DNA from: Aureococcus anophagefferens
Lineage: Eukaryota; Sar; Pelagophyceae; Pelagomonadales; Pelagomonadaceae
Assembly: GCF_000186865.1 (NCBI RefSeq)
Contig: NW_008705570.1
Span: 1,205,203 to 1,269,202 of the forward strand
Length of the DNA stretch: 64,000 nucleotides
Direction of reading: 5' to 3'
The notes under the pieces are model-generated. The model saw only the letters and a program-made list of their open reading frames with translations. It had not been told where the DNA came from and made no database searches. Below, piece by piece: positions 57,742 through 64,000 of this stretch. The position numbers and the translations under genes are program-made. Numbering within the stretch: position 1 is the first letter of the stretch; each line of letters opens with the position of its first letter.

Positions 57742-58167
57742 GCTTATGGACCGCGAATTGACCTTCCGGCCGCCGGACCGGTGGGAAGATCGTGTCGTCC
57801 AGACGAAACAAGTACTCGGAACTGCCCCTCGTCGACGGGGTCACGCGCCTGCAGTACACGTCTTCCGAAAGCTGATTTCACATAGCAAATAAGTGAAAAT
57901 ACTAGTACGCGTTCCTTTAGCACCTCCGGACCGCGGTCTCGATGGTGTACTTCCCATCGAAATCGGCGTCGATAGGGCTGCAAAACGCCGGCCGGCAAGT
58001 TGCTCTTTCTCTGGTTTGTTATTGTCCAGAGGAGGCGCATGATGTCGAAAGGCGAAGCCCGGGCTCTAAGATGTCTCGGGCCGCAGAGCTGACTCCGCTC
58101 GCCGAAAAACTGCCTCTCGATTCGTGTCCTCGACGCGATTTCTCGTCAATCGAGCCCCTGAGTCCTT
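57742..58167. other. Spacer with no gene recognised
   Basis: About 425 bp of mixed composition between the OGT debris and the first methyltransferase paralog. Only short ORFs are present on either strand; the minus-strand piece described for the 52-aa ORF extends into its left end. Confidence 0.35.
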
Positions 58168-59399
58168 ATGGCGACGCGTCGATTTGGGCCGTTGCGTCGC
58201 GGCTTTGTGGTCGCCGCGGTCTGCGTCGGGCTCTCGCTCCATCCCGGCGCCTGCGGCGACCTCGCGACGCCCGGGGACGGCGTCTACGACGCGGCGTTCT
58301 TCGAGCAGCACCGCGCGAACGCCGACGTCTACGGGCCGCTCGTCGCCGCGATAGCCGCGGCGGCGGGCGGCCTGCCGGACTCGGCGCTCGACGTCGGCTG
58401 CGGCCACGGGCTCCTCGTCGAGGCCTGGCGCGAGGCGGGCGTCGCGCGGAGCTTCGGGCTCGAGGGGTCGCCCGCGGCCGCGGCGATGTGGCCCGAGGCG
58501 TTCCGCGACGAGTTCTACAAAGTCCAGAACCTGACCCTGCCCGGCGCGGCCGCCACGGCCGAGGCGACGGCCCTCGTCACGAGCTTCGAGGTCGCTGAGC
58601 ACCTGCCCGTCGAGGACAGGGCAGGAAAAGAGAGCGAAATTCCCAACTTCAAAGGCTCCGATCTCGGCCGTTTTCCACTCGTTTCGGCTGATTTTTGGAC
58701 GAGCGATCATCTCTCGGAACGGTCTCGAAGCATGGATGCTTTTTCCGGAACGCGCGCGCGCGGAACACTCATGTTGAAGAGAACTTGAATCACCCTTTTC
58801 CTGCCCAGGTCGAGGACGCGGACGAATTCGTCGCGGTCGTCGTCGCGAAAAGCCCGCGCCACGTCTTCTTCGGCGCCGCGACGCCGTCCCAGGACCGCGG
58901 GGGAAATCCCACGCCCTTGAACGAGAACACCTTCGCGTTCTGGCTCGACCGCTTCGAGGCCGCGGGCTACGTCTTCGACGCGGCGCGCACCGCGCGCGTG
59001 CGCCAGCTGCTCTTGGGGACGCCCGCGGCGCGGCCGGTCCTCCGCAAGAGCTGGTGGTACCCCAAGAACATCCTCGCCTTCGCCCCCGCGAGCGCGCGGC
59101 CGGAGCTCGACGCGGCGGTGGCCAAGCACCCGGACGCGGCGGACATGCGCGCGGAGGCGTACCTCGCCGCCGGCGGGTCCGCGGCGGACGTCTTCGGCGA
59201 CATGTGGCGCCGGGACTGGCTCGCCTTCGCCGACCTCTTCTACGCCGAGCGGGCCGCGGCGCGGCGCCGCCTCGTCGCCGCCCACGGCCCCGTCGACGTG
59301 TCAAGTGCAGGCCTCCTCTACTCCCGCCGCCCCGCCACACCCGCGGCCCCGCCGCCGCCGCCGCCTCGCCACACCCGCGGCCCCGCCGCCGAGCTGTAA
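58168..59399 (+). CDS. Methyltransferase-like paralog A, intron is an introner element (343 aa)
   Basis: Exons 58168-58608 and 58809-59399, phase 0. A signal-like leader (RRGFVVAAVCVGLSLHPGACG) precedes a class I SAM-binding motif ALDVGCGHGLLVEAW, then ARSFGLEGSPAAA (acidic strand-2 end), TSFEVAEHLP and HVFFGAATPSQD. The rest includes FWLDRFEAAGYVFD and RKSWWYPKNILAF. The C-terminus is Pro/Ala-rich. It is a head-to-tail duplicate of the gene at 59596; nearly identical over the catalytic part. It keeps 15 residues (DAAFFEQHRANADVY) lost in paralog B. Secreted or organelle methyltransferase; substrate unknown. Confidence 0.75.
58617..58808 (+). mobile_element. Introner element copy 3 (192 bp) forming intron 58609-58808
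   Basis: Ends CAGGGCAGGAAAAG and CTTTTCCTGCCCAG are inverted repeats differing mainly at the second base. Target duplications GTCGAGGA at 58609-58616 and 58809-58816 are perfect. GT of the left duplication and AG of the right end give the splice sites. The paralog at 60000 has a single GTCGAGGACGC at the same codons, so the empty site is preserved nearby. The body is closely similar to copy 2. Confidence 0.95.
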
Positions 59400-59595
59400 T
59401 GAGAGGCGACCTACTCTAGATCTCGGTAGAGGCCGCGGCGCGAGGTCCGCGAGCTAGCCCTGCAAAATGACTCGCTAAAATATTGCCTCGCGAGATTTGG
59501 GGGCTAATCGATCGGGCTCGCCGGCGAGCACTGGTCATCGAGGGTCCCCGGCTAGTCAAGCTCAATCAAACACTCCGTTCCAGGGCCTATCCCAT

Positions 59596-60555
59596 ATGGC
59601 GACGCGTCGATTTGGGCCGTTGCGTCGCGGCTTTGCGGCCGGGGTCGCCGCGGTCTGTTTCGGGCTCTCGCTCCATCCCGGCGCCCGCGGCGACCTCGCG
59701 ACGCCCGGGGACGGCGTCTACGGGCCGCTCGTGGCCGCGATAGCCGCGGCGACGGGCGGCCTGCCGGACTCGGCGCTCGACGTCGGCTGCGGCCACGGGC
59801 TCCTCGTCGAGGCCTGGCGCGAGGCGGGCGTCGCGCGGAGCTTCGGGCTCGAGGGGTCGCCCGCGGCCGCGGCGATGTGGCCCGAGGCGTTCCGCGACGA
59901 GTTCTACAAAGTCCAGAACCTGAGCCTGCCTGGCGCGGCCGCCGCGGCCGAGGCGACGGCCCTCGTCACGAGCTTCGAGGTCGGCGAGCACCTGCCCGTC
60001 GAGGACGCGGCCAAATTCGTCGCGGTCGTCGTCGCGAAAAGCCCGCGCCACGTGTTCTTCGGCGCCGCGACGCCGTTCCAGGACCGCGGCGGGAACCCGA
60101 CGCCCTTGAACGAGAACACCTTCGCGTTCTGGCTCGAGCGCTTCGAGGCCGCGGGCTACGTCTTCGACGCGGCGCGCACCGCGCGCGTGCGCCAGCTGCT
60201 CTTGGGGACGCCCGCGGCGCGGCCCGTCCTCCGCAAGAGCTGGTGGTACCCCAAGAACATCCTCGCCTTCGCCCCCGCGAGCGCGCGGCCGGAGCTCGAC
60301 GCGGCGGTGGCGAAGCACCCGGACGCGGCGGACATGCGCGCGGAGGCGTACCTCGCCGCCGGCGGGTCCGCGTCGGACGTCTTCGGCGACATGTGGCGCC
60401 GGGACTGGCTCGCCTTCGCCGACCTCTTCTACGCCGAGCGGGCCGCGGCGCGTCGCCGCCTCGTCGACGGCCACGGCCCCGTCGACGTGTCAAACATAGC
60501 CCCCCACCTCTACTCCCCCCGCTTCGCCGCACCCGGCGGCCCCGCCGAGCTGTGA
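59596..60555 (+). CDS. Methyltransferase-like paralog B, intronless (319 aa)
   Basis: Same leader, SAM motif (ALDVGCGHGLLVEAW) and body as paralog A. Differences: it has no introner element at HLP-VED, lacks a 45-bp segment between two GTCTACG repeats near its residue 45, and has a divergent C-terminus (SNIAPHLYSPRFAAPGG). Homology to paralog A starts close to the ATG and runs to the stop, so the duplication includes the coding region and little flank. Both copies appear intact and probably work on the same kind of substrate. Confidence 0.75.
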   Translation: MATRRFGPLRRGFAAGVAAVCFGLSLHPGARGDLATPGDGVYGPLVAAIAAATGGLPDSALDVGCGHGLLVEAWREAGVARSFGLEGSPAAAAMWPEAFRDEFYKVQNLSLPGAAAAAEATALVTSFEVGEHLPVEDAAKFVAVVVAKSPRHVFFGAATPFQDRGGNPTPLNENTFAFWLERFEAAGYVFDAARTARVRQLLLGTPAARPVLRKSWWYPKNILAFAPASARPELDAAVAKHPDAADMRAEAYLAAGGSASDVFGDMWRRDWLAFADLFYAERAAARRRLVDGHGPVDVSNIAPHLYSPRFAAPGGPAEL

Positions 60556-60615
60556 TGAGCCGCCCATGGGCGGTCGTCAAAGTCCCCACGTCAAAGTACC
60601 CATAATAATGAGACG

Positions 60616-61434
60616 TTACCTCGGCCGGCCCAGCGCGGCCGCGGCGACCGCGAGGCCCGCCCAGCAGGCGGTCTCCGCGCGGAGGATGCCGGCGCCGAGG
60701 CTGACGAAGGTCGCGTCCGGGTTCGACGCGCGCACGGCGGCGAGGTCCGCGTCGGAGAAGCCGCCCTCGGGCCCCACGAGCAACGCGGCGCCGTCGCCGA
60801 GCTCCGCGCCTAGGAGCGCGTCGAGGAGCCGCGGCGACGCCCCGTCCGCGCGCTCGGCGCAGACGAAGAGCGGCAGGTCTCCGAGCGGCGACGCGAGATC
60901 CACGACGTCCTCGACGACGGGCACCCGCAGCCGCTCGCACTGCTCCGCCGCCTCGACCGCGCTCGCGTGGATCCCCGCTCCGAGCGCCGCGAGCGACGCC
61001 CGCTCGACGCGCTCCGTCTTCACGGGCGCGAGCCGCGTCGCGCCCAGCTCCACGGCCTTCTCGATGAGCAGCGACGTCCGCTTCTTCCGCAGGGGCGCGA
61101 AGTAGAGGTCGAGACGCGGCGTCTCGTCGCCCGGCGGCGGCCGCGTCTGGACCGCGGCCGCGACCGTCGTGCCCCGGCGCGTCGTCGTTTCCACGGCGCA
61201 CGCCCACTCGCCCATGGCCGCGCCGAAGCAGCGCAGGGCGTCGCCCTCGCGCAGGCGCATGACCGTGGCCACGTAGCGGTGCTGCGCCGGCGACAGCTCC
61301 CAGACGCTCGCCGCGTCCGCCGTGCGGTCGTCGCCGAGCCAGAGCCGCGGCGCGTTGGTGTGTGGTGCTGGCGCGAGCGCGACGGCGACGGTGCAGCACC
61401 AGGCGGCTGCGAGGGCGCGCCGAGGCAATGCCAT
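60616..61434 (-). CDS. rsmE: RsmE-family 16S rRNA m3U1498 methyltransferase, organelle-targeted (272 aa)
   Basis: The SPOUT-fold C-terminus is diagnostic: LVGPEGGFSDADLAAVRAS and VSLGAGILRAETA, the knotted SAM site. LYFAPLRKKRTSLLIEKAVE and LGATRLAPVKTERV match the family middle, and an N-terminal PUA-like part (PAQHRYVATVMRLREGDAL) precedes. The leader (ALAAAWCCTVAVALAPAPH) is signal peptide plus an ALAP motif, suiting import into a secondary plastid, where it would modify plastid 16S rRNA. Bacterial RsmE is ~240 aa, so the extra length is the leader. Confidence 0.88.
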   Translation of the reverse strand: MALPRRALAAAWCCTVAVALAPAPHTNAPRLWLGDDRTADAASVWELSPAQHRYVATVMRLREGDALRCFGAAMGEWACAVETTTRRGTTVAAAVQTRPPPGDETPRLDLYFAPLRKKRTSLLIEKAVELGATRLAPVKTERVERASLAALGAGIHASAVEAAEQCERLRVPVVEDVVDLASPLGDLPLFVCAERADGASPRLLDALLGAELGDGAALLVGPEGGFSDADLAAVRASNPDATFVSLGAGILRAETACWAGLAVAAAALGRPR

Positions 61435-61888
61435 AACTCAGGGTTGAAAGTCAACAAACCTTCAACGCCGCAGCATGTCTCGTTGACGTGGCTGGTATGG
61501 AGGCAGCCATCTGAGGCAGCCATCTGAAGCAGCCCCAATTCCTCGTCGCGGTCGAAACCTGACAGAGAAGAAGCCCAAGCTGCATGGACCTCCGAGTCGA
61601 AATCATCACCGCCGCAGCCCGGTGCGACATCGATGGGCTGGCGAACCTCCTCGACGGCCGCCGCGTCGAGGAGGACTGCTGCGGAGGGACTCTATATAGG
61701 AGCGAGGGAGGAGTCGTGCGGGGCGCGCTGCCGCGGCCGCTCTGATTTCGCCTGGGGTCCTCGCGAGATGTGCCTCGCTGTCGACGAGGAGCGTCGCGGC
61801 TCAAACCTGAGCCGAGGCGCCTCGACCGAGTCGAAACTCGCGCTCGACGCGCGCCCGGAGACTGCGCGCGAGGCCCGCGCACGCCAAC
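61435..61888 (+). promoter_or_regulatory. Upstream region of ISWI with a TATATA element at 61693-61698
   Basis: In otherwise GC-rich DNA, GACTCTATATAGGAGCG gives a TATA-like site ~190 bp before the ATG; a transcription start near 61725 is plausible. GAGGCAGCCATCTGA-like words are repeated at about 61499-61527. No other gene was seen in this spacer. Confidence 0.45.
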
Positions 61889-64000
61889 ATGGCCGACAAC
61901 GACGACAGCGACGTGGAGATGGACGGCGTCGACATGGAGGCCGACGACGCGGTGCAGGAGGAGGAGGAGGACTACGAGGAGGTGGCGCCCGCGCCGCCGG
62001 CGCCGTCGTCGTCCATGGGGACGCGGGGCGGCGGCGGGACCGTCGTGGCGCCGCCGCCGAAGAAGGCGCCGAAGAAGCAGGACGCCGCCTTCGAGGCCGC
62101 GCGCGCGGCGCAGAAGGAGCGTTTGGCGAACATGAAGGAGTTCGGGACGACGATGGAGGGCGTCGACGTGCAGCAGCAGCGCGACAAGCGGCTCAACTAC
62201 CTCATGGCCCAGTCCGAGGTCTTCAGCCACTTCATGGAGGAGAACTCCGACGGCGGCTTCAAGCGCGCCAAGGCCAAGGCCGGGCGGACGCGGATGACGG
62301 AGTCGGCCGAGGACGCGAATTTGATGAAGACGGCCCAGTCGAAGCTCCGCGTGACGCGCGTCCAGACGCAGCCGAGCATCATCACGGCGAAGATGCGGCC
62401 CTACCAGCTCGAGGGGTTGAACTGGCTCGTGAAGCTGCACGACAACGGCATCAACGGCATTTTAGCCGACGAGATGGGTTTCGGCAAGACGCTCCAGTCC
62501 ATCTCGCTATTGGCCTACCTCCACGAGACGCGGGGCATCACGGGCCCCCACATCTGCATCGTGCCCAAGAGCGTGACGAACAACTGGATGCGCGAGCTCC
62601 GGAAGTGGTGCCCGACGCTCCGGCCCGTGAAGCTCCTAGGGTCCAAAGACGAGCGCGCGCGCGTGCTCCGCGAGGACCTGCGCCCGGGCACCTTCGACGT
62701 CCTCGTGACGTCCTACGAGGGCATCCTCAAGGAGAAGGCGGGCCTCATGAAGATCCAGTGGCAGTACCTCCTCATCGACGAGGCGCACCGCATCAAGAAC
62801 CCGAATTCGTCCCTGTCGAAGATCGTGCGCCTCATCCCGACGCAGTTCCGCCTCCTCATCACGGGCACGCCCCTCCAGAACAACCTCAACGAGCTCTGGG
62901 CGCTGCTCAACTTCCTCCTGCCCGACATCTTCGCGTCCGAGGCCGACTTCGAGACGTGGTTCAGTCTGGGCGACGCGGACGCGAAGGACAACGTCGTCAA
63001 GAAATTACATACCGTGCTCCGGCCCTTCATGCTCCGGCGCATCAAGAAGGACGTCGAGAAGGACCTGCCCCCGAAGCGCGAGGTCAAGCTCTACATCGGC
63101 ATGACGGAGATGCAGCGCCTCTGGTACACGAAGATCCTCTCCAAGGACGCGCACACGCTCAACGCGCTCGGCGGGCCGGACCGCGTCCAGCTCCTCAACA
63201 TCCTCATGCAGCTCCGCAAGGTCTGCAACCACCCCTACCTCTTCGAGGGCGCCGAGCCCGGCCCGCCCTTCATGGACGGCCCCCACCTCTGGGAGAACAC
63301 GGGCAAGCTCGTGCTCATGTCCAAGCTGCTCCCGAAACTCATGGCGCAGGACTCGCGCGTCCTGATCTTCTCCCAGATGACGCGCATGCTCGACATCCTC
63401 GAGGACTACATGCGCCTCAACCAGTACAAGTACTGCCGCATCGACGGCTCCACGTCCGGCGACGACCGCGACTCGCAGATGGACGTCTTCAACGCGCCCG
63501 GCTCCGAGAAGTTCGCGTTCCTGTTGTCGACGCGGGCCGGCGGCCTGGGCATCAACCTGGCGACGGCGGACATCGTCGTGCTCTACGACAGCGACTGGAA
63601 CCCGCAGGTGGACCTGCAGGCCATGGACCGCGCGCACCGCATCGGCCAGACGAAGCCCGTGACCGTCTTCCGCTTCGTCACCGAGGGCACGGTCGAGGAG
63701 AAGATCATCGAGCGCGCGGACCGCAAGCTCTTCCTCGACGCGGCCGTCATCCAGCAGGGCCGCCTCGCGGAGCAGAACGCGGCCCTGGGCAAGAACGACC
63801 TCATGGCCATGGTCCGCTTCGGCGCCGACGAGATCTTCGCGTCGAAAGCCAAGACCATCACGGACGAGGACATCGACACGCTCCTCAAGCGCGGCGAGGA
63901 GCGGACCCAGGAGCAGGCGTCGAAGATCCAGTCCGACGTCCAGCACAACCTCGCCAACTTCTCGCTGACGACGATGGAGGAGCCCGAGGGGTCGCTCTTC
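61889..64000 (+). CDS. ISWI: ISWI-class chromatin remodeling ATPase (SMARCA1/5 type), 3' truncated
   Basis: The frame runs from ATG 61889 to the window end (704 codons). An acidic N-terminus and a segment ANLMKTAQSK lead into MRPYQLEGLNWLVKLHDNGI, Walker A ADEMGFGKTLQS, DEAH (LLIDEAHRIKN), LITGTPLQNNLNELWALLNF, and the second RecA lobe with RVLIFSQMTRMLDILEDYM, YKYCRIDGST, LLSTRAGGLGINLATAD, and the Q-x2-DRAHRIGQ box. The ISWI NegC-like tail begins at KTITDEDIDTLLKRGEERT. HAND-SANT-SLIDE should lie beyond the window. The usual DEMGLGKT has Phe for Leu. ISWI proteins slide and space nucleosomes. Confidence 0.95.
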   Translation, partial: MADNDDSDVEMDGVDMEADDAVQEEEEDYEEVAPAPPAPSSSMGTRGGGGTVVAPPPKKAPKKQDAAFEAARAAQKERLANMKEFGTTMEGVDVQQQRDKRLNYLMAQSEVFSHFMEENSDGGFKRAKAKAGRTRMTESAEDANLMKTAQSKLRVTRVQTQPSIITAKMRPYQLEGLNWLVKLHDNGINGILADEMGFGKTLQSISLLAYLHETRGITGPHICIVPKSVTNNWMRELRKWCPTLRPVKLLGSKDERARVLREDLRPGTFDVLVTSYEGILKEKAGLMKIQWQYLLIDEAHRIKNPNSSLSKIVRLIPTQFRLLITGTPLQNNLNELWALLNFLLPDIFASEADFETWFSLGDADAKDNVVKKLHTVLRPFMLRRIKKDVEKDLPPKREVKLYIGMTEMQRLWYTKILSKDAHTLNALGGPDRVQLLNILMQLRKVCNHPYLFEGAEPGPPFMDGPHLWENTGKLVLMSKLLPKLMAQDSRVLIFSQMTRMLDILEDYMRLNQYKYCRIDGSTSGDDRDSQMDVFNAPGSEKFAFLLSTRAGGLGINLATADIVVLYDSDWNPQVDLQAMDRAHRIGQTKPVTVFRFVTEGTVEEKIIERADRKLFLDAAVIQQGRLAEQNAALGKNDLMAMVRFGADEIFASKAKTITDEDIDTLLKRGEERTQEQASKIQSDVQHNLANFSLTTMEEPEGSLF

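Noticed and set aside
1..64000. CRISPR arrays, operons, bacterial promoters and Shine-Dalgarno sites
   Set aside because: Introns, signal/transit leaders and gene content are eukaryotic; no regular spaced repeats were seen.

Overview
The window is nuclear DNA from a GC-rich, gene-dense eukaryotic alga. The best fit is a pelagophyte stramenopile such as Aureococcus or a close relative; this is an inference. The evidence is: very high GC with CpG-rich codons; introns bounded by GT/GC..AG; leaders of signal-peptide plus ALAP type that suit stramenopile plastid import; a UGA-containing thioredoxin with a SECIS-like hairpin; flagellar genes (IFT43, SHIPPO-repeat, p25-alpha); and three copies of a 182-192 bp intron-forming transposon ('introner element', IE) with 8-bp target-site duplications, as described for Aureococcus. 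There are about 37 genes on both strands with short spacers. One 342-bp run of N (37688-38029) cuts two genes.

Layout. 1-6.9 kb: end of an actinin-like EF-hand gene, an unusual F-box protein carrying histone H3-like and H4-like segments, a zinc-ribbon membrane protein, a PDE12-like phosphodiesterase, a 1.1 kb spacer and a small myristoylation-motif protein. 6.9-24 kb: a WW-domain protein with a hexapeptide repeat, a Lys-tailed coiled-coil protein, CLPTM1, a 72-aa spliced membrane protein, exportin-6-like, HAD phosphatase, PH/PDZ-like protein, coiled-coil/propeller protein, SHIPPO-repeat protein. 24-38 kb: several spliced genes (membrane protein, secreted methyltransferase-like protein, C-type lectin receptor), IFT43, a BT1 transporter with two frameshifts, a SIM/H1-tail nuclear protein, a type II membrane protein, an SGNH hydrolase cut by the gap. 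38-56 kb: transportin-like gene with an IE, p25-alpha, MYND, PTPS-like, FG-GAP membrane protein, DUS3-like, TPR/coiled-coil, a 2OG-Fe(II) oxygenase with Tudor-like segment. 56-64 kb: selenothioredoxin, glycosyltransferase debris, two tandem methyltransferase paralogs (one with an IE, one with the empty site), RsmE and an ISWI remodeler running off the end.

Main discoveries. (1) In all three IEs the intron equals left 8-bp TSD plus element: GT or GC of the TSD is the 5' splice site and the terminal CAG of the element is the 3' splice site, so splicing restores the original codons exactly; the neighbouring paralog at 59.6 kb preserves the empty site. (2) A second, short (79-84 nt) intron family occurs in two adjacent genes at 24.7 and 26.1 kb, also flanked by near-duplicate 8-mers, and two single introns show the same flanking repeats. 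(3) An F-box protein contains consecutive degenerate H3 and H4 histone folds. (4) A 103-aa thioredoxin reads W-UGA-P-P-C with a SECIS-like hairpin about 35 nt after its stop.

The genes do not form one pathway. Recurring themes are chromatin (histone-fold F-box protein, ISWI, 2OG/Tudor-like protein, SIM/H1-tail protein), nuclear transport (two karyopherins), flagellum/microtubule proteins and secreted or plastid-targeted enzymes.
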